A stretch of DNA of 5,457 nt from the NCBI GenBank assembly GCA_021810815.1, contig JAJZHR010000199.1:1-5457 (forward strand), read 5' to 3'. The first letter of the stretch is position 1; every line of letters starts with the position of its first letter. The notes below the pieces were generated by a model, which saw only the letters and a list, made by a program, of their open reading frames with translations, was not told the origin of the DNA and did no database searches. The position numbers were made by a program, and so were the translations under genes. Positions 1 to 5,457 of the stretch are shown here, piece by piece. Source of the stretch: Acidobacteriota bacterium (GTDB lineage: Bacteria; Acidobacteriota; Terriglobia; Terriglobales; Acidobacteriaceae).

Positions 1-1173
1 GGCTCCGTGATACTGCTCCTGGCCGTTCAGGGCGCTGCGCCACTGCCAGTAAAGCACCGCGTCCGCGCCATGCCCCACCGCCTGCCAGGCCATGACGCGC
101 ACCTGTCCGCGGGGCAGGATGCTGTTGACCGGAGCCCAGTTCACAAAGCCCGGCTGGGTCTCCATCACCCAGAAGTTCGCGCGCTTCCATCCGCGCACAA
201 AGTCGTGCATCATGCCATTGCGCAGGGCGTCCAGGTGGCCGTTGCCGACATAGTCGTCCCAGGAGGCAAGGCTCAGCTCGCGGTTGATCTGGTAGTGGTC
301 GAAATTGTCTGTCCACCCCAGGCCGCCGATGTTGGTGGTGAGGAACTGCGCCGGGTTCGCGGACTCCCGGATCGCCTCCACCTGAACCTGCTGGAAGCTG
401 CGCCATGTGTCTGTGACGAAGTGGCGATGGTCCAGCAACAGGCCCGGGTTTCCATGTTCCGCCACCAGAGGAATCTCGTTCCAGCGGTCGTAGGTCTGGC
501 TCCAGTAGGCCGTCGTCCAATGCTGATTCAGAGCGTCCAGCGTCTTGTATTTCCGCTTGAGCCACTGCTGGAACATGGCGCGGGTTGCCGGGTCGAAGGA
601 CTCGTCTGAATACTCGTTGCCGATCTGCCATCCGATCACGTCGGGGTCGTGGCCGAATCGTTTGGCAAGCTGCGCGGCGATCTGCGCGCAGAATTCGCGA
701 TAGCGCGGGCTGGCGTAGGAGAACTGCCGCCGCTCTCCATGCTGCGCTCTCTTGCCGCTCGCGTCCACGCGCAGCGTGTCAGGATACTTCGACGTGAGCC
801 ACGCGGGCGGAGCGTCTGTGGGCGTCCCGATCACCACGGCGATGTGGTGCCGCTCCGCGGCACGGATGGCGCGCTCCAGCCAGTCCAGCTCGTACACGCC
901 TTCGCTCGGTTCCATGCGGCTCCATGCGAACTCGCCCACGCGGACCACGTTCATTCCTGCATCCTGCATGAGCTGCAGGTCGGCGTCCCATCGCTCCTCC
1001 GGCCACTGCTCCGGATACCACGCCGAGCCGAGCAAAGGAGCGTGGGGCGTCACGAACACGGGCTGCTGCTGGGCGGATGCACCGCGGCAGCAGCAGCCGA
1101 CGGCGACCAGGACCAGCAGGACAGGAACAACCCAGCGACGAAGAATGCTGCGCAACGTTAGGACCCCCTTCAT
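1..1173 (-). CDS. Secreted GH42 beta-galactosidase family enzyme (3' part missing)
   Basis: Glycoside hydrolase family 42 enzymes release terminal beta-galactosyl (or alpha-L-arabinopyranosyl) residues by a retaining mechanism. The frame is open from ATG 1173 to the window edge (391 codons). Family hallmarks are LLGSAWYPEQWPEERW (48-63), NVVRVGEFAWSRMEPSEG (75-92), TPTDAPPAWL (117-126), WQIGNEYS (182-189) with the expected acid/base Glu187, and FWVMETQPG (334-342) with the expected nucleophile Glu338. Family members usually have about 650-700 residues, so nearly all of the catalytic barrel is present and the trimerisation and C-terminal domains are off the window. The N-terminus has Arg12-Arg13, a hydrophobic run at 14-26, three cysteines at 27-29 and a possible signal-peptidase I site after ASA (32-34), so the enzyme is probably exported or a lipoprotein; the lipobox (AVGC) is poor. 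The four-cysteine metal site of some GH42 enzymes is not visible. The start is uncertain: ATG 1173 has no Shine-Dalgarno, while in-frame TTG 1155 follows AAGGGGG by 8 nt; both keep the signal sequence. Confidence 0.93.
   Translation of the reverse strand, partial: MKGVLTLRSILRRWVVPVLLVLVAVGCCCRGASAQQQPVFVTPHAPLLGSAWYPEQWPEERWDADLQLMQDAGMNVVRVGEFAWSRMEPSEGVYELDWLERAIRAAERHHIAVVIGTPTDAPPAWLTSKYPDTLRVDASGKRAQHGERRQFSYASPRYREFCAQIAAQLAKRFGHDPDVIGWQIGNEYSDESFDPATRAMFQQWLKRKYKTLDALNQHWTTAYWSQTYDRWNEIPLVAEHGNPGLLLDHRHFVTDTWRSFQQVQVEAIRESANPAQFLTTNIGGLGWTDNFDHYQINRELSLASWDDYVGNGHLDALRNGMMHDFVRGWKRANFWVMETQPGFVNWAPVNSILPRGQVRVMAWQAVGHGADAVLYWQWRSALNGQEQYHGA
1164..1170 (-). promoter_or_regulatory. Candidate ribosome binding site for an alternative GH42 start
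   Basis: On the minus strand AAGGGGG lies 8 nt before the in-frame TTG at 1155-1153. It falls inside the coding sequence if the ATG at 1173 is used, and no purine-rich site precedes that ATG. Since the other three genes here with visible starts appear to use TTG, this site makes TTG 1155 a serious alternative, shortening the protein by six residues. The evidence is motif and spacing only. Confidence 0.4.
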
Positions 1174-1230
1174 GCAACATCGAAAGCAGCACCGGACTCA
1201 ACACCGGATGCGATGACCCGATGCGCTTCC

Positions 1231-1264
1231 TGCATCCAGCGCCCGGATCCAGCGCCCGGATGCA
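1231..1264. repeat. Short inverted repeat flanking the tandem repeat
   Basis: TGCATCC (1231-1237) and GGATGCA (1258-1264) are perfect inverse complements enclosing 20 bp. The palindrome GGATCC (1245-1250) sits near the centre at the junction of the tandem units. The arrangement is therefore symmetric in its GGAT/ATCC edges, while the AGCGCCC cores run in one direction. This is the most operator-like structure in the divergent region. It could also form a 7-bp stem in a transcript from either strand, although no T-tract follows to make it a terminator. Confidence 0.6.
1234..1261. repeat. Perfect 13-bp tandem direct repeat, two copies
   Basis: The unit atccagcgcccgg occurs at 1234-1246 and again immediately at 1247-1259 without mismatch, followed by the first two bases of a third copy (1260-1261). 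It lies 61 bp or more upstream of the GH42 ATG and about 310 bp upstream of the racemase-family start. It may be an operator with two half-sites about 1.25 helical turns apart, or a simple slippage duplication. The repeat is directly visible; any binding role is inference. Confidence 0.85.
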
Positions 1265-1555
1265 ATGCTGGACAGAATAGCGAAAGCGTGGCACTTTTTT
1301 ACATGCAATCGGACGCAGCCGCGGAGGCGGAGCCAATGCGCATACCCATCCACGCTCTCGAATCAACCCTTGCAGCAGCCCGATTCCAGCGGCCCGCACC
1401 AGCGAATGCGTCCACCTGCGCGGACTTGAGGGCCTTCTTCGACGCCAGTCCGCGCCCAGTCTTGATTCCGCATTCCGGTATCTCTGCAGGCCGGGAGCAG
1501 GTCGGCGGCTGTGGCAGCGGAGCATCTCCACTTCAGATTCAGAACACCGACCATC

Positions 1556-1561
1556 GAGGGA
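1556..1561 (+). promoter_or_regulatory. Ribosome binding site deciding the racemase-family start
   Basis: GAGGGA at 1556-1561 lies just upstream of TTG 1568, with 8 nt between the GAGG core (1556-1559) and the start. The alternative GTG start at 1511 has no comparable site, and the family homology begins only around residue 4 of the TTG-initiated protein (KLAIIHTSP). The TTG start is therefore preferred. Confidence 0.65.
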
Positions 1562-1567
1562 CACGAC

Positions 1568-2260
1568 TTGCGACAGAAGCTCGCCATCATCCACACTTCG
1601 CCCACGCTGACTCCGCTCTTCGCGCAGCTTTGCGCGCAGTGGCTTCCCGGGGTTGCCATCTTCCACATGGTCGATGAGAGCCTCATCCGCGACACCATCG
1701 AGAGCGGGTCTCTGCGCAAGCTGACAATGCGCCGCCTGATCGCTCTGGTCGACTCCGCCGCGTCCGCCGGAGCGACTGCAGTGCTGGTCACCTGCTCTTC
1801 CATTGGCCCCGCCGTCACCATCGCTCAATCCCTCTTCGACATCCCCGTGCTCCGCGTGGATGAGGCCATGGCGGAAGAGGCCATCGAACGCGGCTCGCGC
1901 ATCGGCGTGCTCGCCACGCTGCGCACCACGCTCGAGCCCACCATCGCCCTGGTGCGCGACAAGGCGGTCGCCGCGGGCAAGCAGGTCACCATCGTCGATC
2001 ATCTCTGCGAGGGAGCGTTCGAAGCCGTCCTCTCCGGCGATACGGCTACCCATGACGCTATCGTGAGCGCGGCCCTGCGGGATCTAGCCAGCCAGGTGGA
2101 TGCTGTTGTCCTGGCGCAGGCTTCGATGGCGCGCGTCGTTGCCAGCATGCCGCCGGGATCGCTGGCCGCTCCTGTCTTCTCCAGTCCGGAGCTTGCCGTG
2201 CAGCGCACGCGCGATATTCTGTTCGGTCTTCTTCCGCCTCTCAACGGGGTTCCGGTTTGA
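1568..2260 (+). CDS. Asp/Glu/hydantoin racemase-superfamily protein with a single catalytic cysteine
   Basis: From TTG 1568 the product has 230 residues, the usual size for this superfamily of two-cysteine cofactor-independent racemases, isomerases and decarboxylases. N-terminal IIHTSPTL (7-14) matches the first strand and substrate loop. VLVTCSSIGP (72-81) carries the first catalytic Cys76. IPVLRVDEAMAEEA (92-105) and IGVLATLRTTLEPT (112-125) are typical of the second-domain entry. The second catalytic cysteine is expected in the strand VVLAQASMARV (180-190), but that position is Ala185, so two-base racemisation looks unlikely unless another residue substitutes. No signal peptide or membrane segment is present, so it should be cytoplasmic. 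It overlaps the downstream transporter gene by 4 bases, which suggests translational coupling and a role on the transported compound. Fold assignment is firm. The reaction is unknown: a decarboxylase, isomerase or lyase acting on a small carboxylic acid is as plausible as a racemase. Confidence 0.85.
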   Translation: MRQKLAIIHTSPTLTPLFAQLCAQWLPGVAIFHMVDESLIRDTIESGSLRKLTMRRLIALVDSAASAGATAVLVTCSSIGPAVTIAQSLFDIPVLRVDEAMAEEAIERGSRIGVLATLRTTLEPTIALVRDKAVAAGKQVTIVDHLCEGAFEAVLSGDTATHDAIVSAALRDLASQVDAVVLAQASMARVVASMPPGSLAAPVFSSPELAVQRTRDILFGLLPPLNGVPV

Positions 2261-3510
2261 GGAAGCGTCATGGCGTTCTGGCACTGCTGGGAGCAGTCTC
2301 CGTCATCACCTTTCTCGACCGTCTGGCGATTGCCGTCGCAGGCCCCAGCATCCAGCAGGATCTGCATATTTCGCCCGACCTCTGGGGATGGATTCTCAGC
2401 GCGTATGTGCTTGCGTATGGAATCTTCGAGATTCCCTCCGGAGCTCTCGGCGACAGGTTCGGCCAGCGCCGCGAGCTGACCCGGATCACCGTCTGGTGGT
2501 CCGCCTTCACCGCTCTCACCGGCTGGTCGCGCAGCTTCCTGCAACTGGTCAGCACGCGATTTCTCTTTGGCATCGGAGCTGCCGGAGCCTACCCCAACAT
2601 CTCCGGCGTGCTGGCGCGCTGGCTTCCGGTTCGCGAACGAGCTCGCGGCCAGGGCATCATCTGGGCTGCGAGCCGTCTTGGCGGCGCACTTGCTCCCCTG
2701 CTTCTGGTGCCGCTGCAGACCCGCTTCGGATGGCGCGCTGTCTTCTGGGCGCTCGGTGCGCTGGGCCTGGCATGGGCAATCGTCTGGCGCTCCTGGTTCC
2801 ATGACGATCCCTCCACCCAGCCCGGCATCACAGCGCAGGAGCTTGACGAGATTGGCCGCAGCCACCTGAGCACGCATGGCAACACTCCCTGGGCATCGCT
2901 CTTCCGCCTGCGCCAGCTCTGGCTGATCGTCCTCGCCTACGGCCTCTACGCCTGGGCAAGCTGGTTCTACTTTTCCTGGTTCCCCACATGGATGGTCCAC
3001 GGAGCGCATTTCTCCATACCGCAGATGGGCATCTACGCATCGTTCCCCTTCCTGGTGGGCATCGTCGGCAACCTTGCCGGCGGATGGATCTCGGACGCTC
3101 TCGTCATACGCTACGGCATGAAGCACGCTTACCGCTGGGTTACGTCCGTCTGCCTGCTTGCCACCAGCGTTCTGCTCTTCGCCATGAGCATGGCCCACAG
3201 CAAGACACAGGTGGTCGTTCTCTCGACCCTCGGCTTTGGCATGATGGACCTGATGCTGCCCTCGGCCTGGGCCATGTGCATGAGCATCGGCGGCCGCTTT
3301 GGCGGCACAGCCACAGGCGTGATGAACACCTCTGGCCAGCTTGGCGGACTTCTCTGCACCGTCCTGTTCGGCTATATGGTCCACGCCACCGGCAACTACA
3401 ATCTGCCCGTTCGCGTCGTCGCTCTCATGGTCCTGCTGAGCGCCATTGTCTTCTCTCGCATCGACTGCACCAACGGCCTCGGCGCGGACCGCATGACGCG
3501 GACAACATGA
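2257..3510 (+). CDS. MFS transporter, anion:cation symporter (hexuronate/galactonate-like) type
   Basis: This 417-residue inner-membrane protein has about twelve hydrophobic segments (roughly 7-29, 43-62, 77-94, 100-119, 136-153, 158-178, 221-243, 257-277, 293-312, 318-342, 350-373, 384-402) split by a hydrophilic central loop around 180-220. The loop after helix 2 has the MFS signature GALGDRFGQRR (62-72). FLDRLAIAVAGP (19-30) in helix 1 and RFLFGIGAAGAYPN (101-114) in helix 4 are typical of the anion:cation symporter family, whose members import sugar acids such as hexuronates, D-galactonate or tartrate with protons or sodium. Length is normal for the family. The start is TTG 2257, overlapping the TGA of the upstream racemase-family gene in TTGA, so the two genes are co-transcribed and probably coupled. 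No other in-frame start lies nearby. A carboxylated sugar is the likely cargo; D-apionate or a related acid fits the neighbouring kinase and RuBisCO-like genes but is not shown by the sequence. Confidence 0.92.
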   Translation: MRKRHGVLALLGAVSVITFLDRLAIAVAGPSIQQDLHISPDLWGWILSAYVLAYGIFEIPSGALGDRFGQRRELTRITVWWSAFTALTGWSRSFLQLVSTRFLFGIGAAGAYPNISGVLARWLPVRERARGQGIIWAASRLGGALAPLLLVPLQTRFGWRAVFWALGALGLAWAIVWRSWFHDDPSTQPGITAQELDEIGRSHLSTHGNTPWASLFRLRQLWLIVLAYGLYAWASWFYFSWFPTWMVHGAHFSIPQMGIYASFPFLVGIVGNLAGGWISDALVIRYGMKHAYRWVTSVCLLATSVLLFAMSMAHSKTQVVVLSTLGFGMMDLMLPSAWAMCMSIGGRFGGTATGVMNTSGQLGGLLCTVLFGYMVHATGNYNLPVRVVALMVLLSAIVFSRIDCTNGLGADRMTRTT

Positions 3511-3619
3511 CCCGGACCAGCTCGGCAGGAGCAGAGCGAGCACGAAAAGCTTTGCCTTCAGCACAGATAGCATCAGACCAGACGGCCTTCAGCCAAGCAT
3601 CAGCGGCAGCGACTCGCCC
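3511..3619. other. Convergent intergenic gap, no clear terminator
   Basis: The transporter gene and the kinase gene end tail to tail across 109 bp. The only inverted repeat noticed is a weak 5-bp pair, GCTCG/CGAGC, around 3520-3541 with a 12-nt loop and no T-tract. No gene, tRNA or recognised repeat is visible. Rho-dependent termination is possible. Confidence 0.45.
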
Positions 3620-5005
3620 TCAAGCGCCGCCACGCCGCACCCGCTCAAAGAAATCCTCATGCCCCACCTGTCCGCCCTTCATCACAATCTCAAGGCCGTC
3701 CAGCAGCGCGTTGCCGCAATACGCGCGGCACAGTGGAGCGCCAGGCTCGATCATGGCCATCCACGTGAGAGCGTCGAATCCCAGCACCGATGCTGCGTGG
3801 CTCGAGGTGTCTCCTCCGGCCAGAACCACCCTCCGCACGCCGGACTGCAATACGATCTCGCGCAGCAGTTGGCCCATCGCGACGCCCAGATCGTCGCCGT
3901 GCGCCGCCGCTCCACTTTTCAGCGGGCCCAGCGCGGTGTAGGCCACTACGCTGCGTCCGCGGCGCAAAGCCTCGACGGCGGCTCGCGCATACTCCATCTG
4001 CGCCGGCCCGCCTGCGGCAGCGTCCAGCAGCCGCGCGGCATCGATCTTCACCTCGGCGTATCCGTTGGCCAGCGCCCACTCGATCTGTCCCGCTGTAACC
4101 GGCGAACAGCTTCCGCTCAGGGCAAGCACCGCATCGACTGCGGCGGGCTTCTCAGGAGCAGCGGACTTCTCGACAGCAGCGAGTCTTTCTCCAGCGAGTT
4201 TTTCCGCAGCGGCGGACTTGTTGCAGGCCGTCGAGTCATCCAGCAGAGACGCAGCGCGCCATTGAGGAATCAGGCTGCAGGTGAGCCCCGAGCTTCCGAT
4301 GGCGAACAACTGCCGTTCCGGCGCGTGCTCCCACGCCCGCTCCCAAATCACCCGGCCTGTCTCTCGCAGCGAGGCCTCATCCGCTCCATCGAACAGAACC
4401 GCCTCCGCACCATCCCGAACAAGGGCGTCCAGCGCCGCTCCACCGTTGGCTGCCTGCAGCGTCGGCAGATCCATCAGAGCAATCCGCAACGGAGTTTGCA
4501 TCGACAGGTGCAGCCGAAGGTCTGCCTCCGTCATGGGCGTCACCGGATGGCAGCGCATTGTGGGATGGCGGTCAATGCGGTAAACTGCGTCCCCCGCTCT
4601 TGCGAACAGGTTCCCGAAGACAACGTAGCGGCCGAGGTGCGGCGCTCCCACCACGATGGGCACAGGCCCGCCAAACACCATCCGGCCTATCTCCATTGCG
4701 CGCCCGATGCTGCCGCGTTCCGGCGAACTGTCGAACGTGGAGCACACCTTGTAGTGGGCAACGCGCGCACCCAGGGACTTCAGCAGCTCGAACACGCCCG
4801 GCAGGAATGCCTCCATCTCCGCCGGCGTTCGGCTGCGGCTGTCGCCTGCGATTCCCATCGCCTGGTAATCGGCGAAGCGCGCCAGCATCTCCGGCGACGG
4901 CACCCGGGTAAACAGCACCGACCGCACGCCGCCGCTGGCAAGGCAGTCCAGCACATCGGTCGATCCGGTGAAGTCATCTCCGTAATAGCAGTAGAGCGGT
5001 CGCAA
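3620..5005 (-). CDS. Four-carbon acid sugar kinase family protein (DUF1537), possible 3-oxo-isoapionate kinase
   Basis: The 461-residue product is a two-domain kinase that phosphorylates small sugar acids with ATP in the cytoplasm. The N-terminal substrate domain shows YGDDFTGSTD (8-17), YKVCSTFDSSP (85-95) and HPVTPMTEADL (153-163). The C-terminal nucleotide domain shows LSGSCSPVT (296-304), VLAGGDTSSHAA (394-405) and the closing signature MKGGQVGHEDFF (442-453). All family hallmarks are intact. An Ala/Glu/Lys-rich segment at 262-290 separates the domains and looks like an extended linker. The start is TTG 5005, preceded by GAGGA with 6-nt spacing. The gene follows a RuBisCO-like protein gene by 33 bp on the same strand, so they likely form one operon. 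Relatives phosphorylate threonate or erythronate derivatives (OtnK, DtnK, LtnK types), usually beside PdxA2, or 3-oxo-isoapionate (OiaK) beside RuBisCO-like enzymes. The neighbour here favours the OiaK role, but the substrate is inferred from context. Confidence 0.93.
   Translation of the reverse strand: MRPLYCYYGDDFTGSTDVLDCLASGGVRSVLFTRVPSPEMLARFADYQAMGIAGDSRSRTPAEMEAFLPGVFELLKSLGARVAHYKVCSTFDSSPERGSIGRAMEIGRMVFGGPVPIVVGAPHLGRYVVFGNLFARAGDAVYRIDRHPTMRCHPVTPMTEADLRLHLSMQTPLRIALMDLPTLQAANGGAALDALVRDGAEAVLFDGADEASLRETGRVIWERAWEHAPERQLFAIGSSGLTCSLIPQWRAASLLDDSTACNKSAAAEKLAGERLAAVEKSAAPEKPAAVDAVLALSGSCSPVTAGQIEWALANGYAEVKIDAARLLDAAAGGPAQMEYARAAVEALRRGRSVVAYTALGPLKSGAAAHGDDLGVAMGQLLREIVLQSGVRRVVLAGGDTSSHAASVLGFDALTWMAMIEPGAPLCRAYCGNALLDGLEIVMKGGQVGHEDFFERVRRGGA
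4136..4222 (-). repeat. Low-complexity linker with AAxEK-like repeats inside the kinase gene
   Basis: Codons 262-290 of the kinase encode a stretch built from Ala, Glu and Lys, with degenerate units AAAEK, AAVEK and AAPEK. The underlying DNA repeats gcagcggactt-like and acagcag-like words. It falls exactly between the substrate and nucleotide domains, so it should be a flexible or helical tether and not part of the active site. It probably arose by slippage. The reading frame remains open on both sides and motifs resume at 293, so it does not break the gene. Confidence 0.65.
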
Positions 5006-5011
5006 TCGCAG

Positions 5012-5016
5012 TCCTC
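5012..5016 (-). promoter_or_regulatory. Ribosome binding site of the kinase gene
   Basis: GAGGA on the minus strand (5016-5012) lies 6 nt before TTG 5005, within the 33-bp gap after the RuBisCO-like gene. Spacing and sequence support the non-ATG start, and the family motif YGDDFTG begins only eight residues in, so no later start is reasonable. Confidence 0.75.
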
Positions 5017-5038
5017 GCAGGCGCTTTCTTCACAGTGT

Positions 5039-5457
5039 TCACGCTGGGAACATCTCCAGCGAAGACCGCAGCTCTTCATGCTCGCGCGCAAACTCCTCCA
5101 GGGGAACTCCTGCCGCGGATGCCTCCCACGCCTGATGCAGGCTGCGCACGCCCGCAGCCACGCCCATCGGATGCGCCATGATTCCACCGCCGCACGCATG
5201 GATCAGGTCCATCGAGCCAAGCGCTCGCAAGGTATCGGGCGCCTGCCGCGCCGTCTGCCCGGAAGAGAACACAGGCATGATTTCGCAGCCGCGCCCGGGG
5301 ACATCGAACATCGGCGTCAGGCACTCCCTGGCAGAGGCGATCACCGACGCATCGTCCTCGCAGAACTTGTTCCGCAATCCGTTCACATGCGAATGGTCGA
5401 TGCCCGCGAGCCGCCAGAATTTCTGGAACGCGACAAAGCTCATGCCAATCGCAGGCG
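5039..5457 (-). CDS. RuBisCO-like protein (type IV, RLP), C-terminal third; possible 3-oxo-isoapionate-4-phosphate decarboxylase or transcarboxylase
   Basis: The frame is open from the right edge to TGA 5041-5039, giving the last 138 residues of a protein whose family averages about 400-430. Visible RuBisCO large-chain C-terminal elements are RLAGIDHSHVNGLRNKF (fragment residues 15-31), where the Lys at 30 aligns with the loop-6 lysine (Lys334 of plant RuBisCO), IMPVFSSGQ (59-67), and the phosphate-binding HACGGGIMAHPMG (86-98). The HVNG and SSGQ forms differ from the carboxylase forms (HSGT and SGG), which marks it as an RLP and not a CO2-fixing enzyme. It lies 33 bp upstream of a DUF1537 kinase gene in the same orientation. 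RLPs partnered with such kinases act on 3-oxo-isoapionate 4-phosphate (OiaX decarboxylase, OiaT transcarboxylase/hydrolase). A methionine-salvage enolase is less likely given this partner. The carbamylated-lysine region and N-terminal domain are off the window, so the two roles cannot be separated. An internal ATG at 5443 is not the start. Confidence 0.9.
   Translation of the reverse strand, partial: PAIGMSFVAFQKFWRLAGIDHSHVNGLRNKFCEDDASVIASARECLTPMFDVPGRGCEIMPVFSSGQTARQAPDTLRALGSMDLIHACGGGIMAHPMGVAAGVRSLHQAWEASAAGVPLEEFAREHEELRSSLEMFPA

Larger units (their letters stand above)
1174..1567. promoter_or_regulatory. Divergent intergenic region between the GH42 and racemase-family genes
   Basis: About 394 bp separates the two divergent starts, so both promoters should lie here. 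No convincing sigma70 promoter is visible on either strand. The best fragments are TATTCT on the minus strand (1279-1274) without a good -35 partner, and TGGACA on the plus strand (1268-1273) without a good -10. The one organised element is the repeat cluster at 1231-1264. CCGGAT occurs three times (1204, 1244 and 1257) and GGATGC or its complement at 1206, 1232 and 1258, which could mark a regulator target. A GTG at 1511 would extend the racemase-family frame into this region by 19 codons, but that extension has no ribosome binding site. No tRNA or riboswitch is recognised. Confidence 0.5.

Noticed and set aside
1289..1303. TGGCAC followed by a T-run and TACA, resembling a sigma54 promoter
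   Set aside because: The downstream GC of the -12 element is absent at the required spacing, so only half of the consensus matches.
1213..1677. A 154-codon plus-strand open frame in the intergenic region
   Set aside because: It runs into the racemase-family gene in a different frame, has no visible ribosome binding site and no recognisable motif.
779..2053. A 424-codon minus-strand open frame crossing the divergent intergenic region
   Set aside because: It overlaps the GH42 gene in another frame and the racemase-family gene on the opposite strand, and no domain is recognisable. The GH42 and racemase-family motifs lie in other frames.
3520..3541. GCTCG/CGAGC inverted repeat as a terminator
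   Set aside because: The stem is only 5 bp with a 12-nt loop and there is no following T-tract on either strand.
1999..3573. A 524-codon open frame on the minus strand antisense to the racemase-family and transporter genes
   Set aside because: It lies opposite two genes with strong family motifs, its product has no recognisable domain and is rich in Ala, Gly, Asp and Arg in the way of high-GC shadow frames, and no operon context supports it.
2988..3941. A 317-codon plus-strand open frame spanning the convergent gap
   Set aside because: It is out of frame with the transporter and antisense to the kinase, its product is rich in Arg, His and Ser without any motif, and both real genes are intact.
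5039..5443. A short standalone protein starting at ATG 5443
   Set aside because: RuBisCO-family sequence continues upstream of this ATG in the same frame to the window edge (PAIG precedes the Met), so it is an internal methionine of a truncated gene.

Overview
The window is a high-GC (roughly 60% or more by eye), gene-dense stretch of bacterial chromosome. It holds three complete genes and two that run off the ends. GC level, TTG start codons with recognisable Shine-Dalgarno sequences, and a secreted GH42 glycosidase beside sugar-acid catabolic genes suggest a soil, plant-polymer-degrading heterotroph. An acidobacterium of the Terriglobia type would fit, but that is an impression and not a proof.

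Layout: (1) 1-1173, minus strand, the N-terminal 391 residues of a secreted GH42 beta-galactosidase-type enzyme whose C-terminus lies off the left edge. (2) 1174-1567, a divergent intergenic region with a perfect 13-bp tandem repeat flanked by short inverted repeats. (3) 1568-2260, plus strand, a small Asp/Glu/hydantoin racemase-superfamily protein that keeps one of the two catalytic cysteines. (4) 2257-3510, plus strand, an MFS transporter of the anion:cation symporter type, overlapping the racemase gene by 4 bases (TTGA). (5) 3511-3619, a short convergent gap. (6) 3620-5005, minus strand, a four-carbon acid sugar kinase (DUF1537 family). (7) 5039-5457, minus strand, the C-terminal third of a RuBisCO-like protein (RLP), lying 33 bp upstream of the kinase in the same transcription direction.

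The most informative signal is the RLP plus DUF1537 kinase pair. The same enzyme pairing is known from D-apiose/D-apionate catabolism, where a kinase (OiaK) makes 3-oxo-isoapionate 4-phosphate and an RLP (OiaX or OiaT) cleaves or decarboxylates it. D-apiose is a branched sugar of plant cell walls. Together with an ACS-type organic-anion transporter and a secreted glycosidase, the window reads as part of a locus that trims plant cell-wall material, imports a sugar acid, phosphorylates it and breaks its carbon skeleton with a RuBisCO-fold enzyme. The single-cysteine racemase-family protein, probably translationally coupled to the transporter, is the piece without an obvious assignment and is the best candidate for an undescribed step. 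Substrate assignment is inference: the other genes needed to prove an apionate pathway (lactonase, oxidoisomerase) are not in the window.
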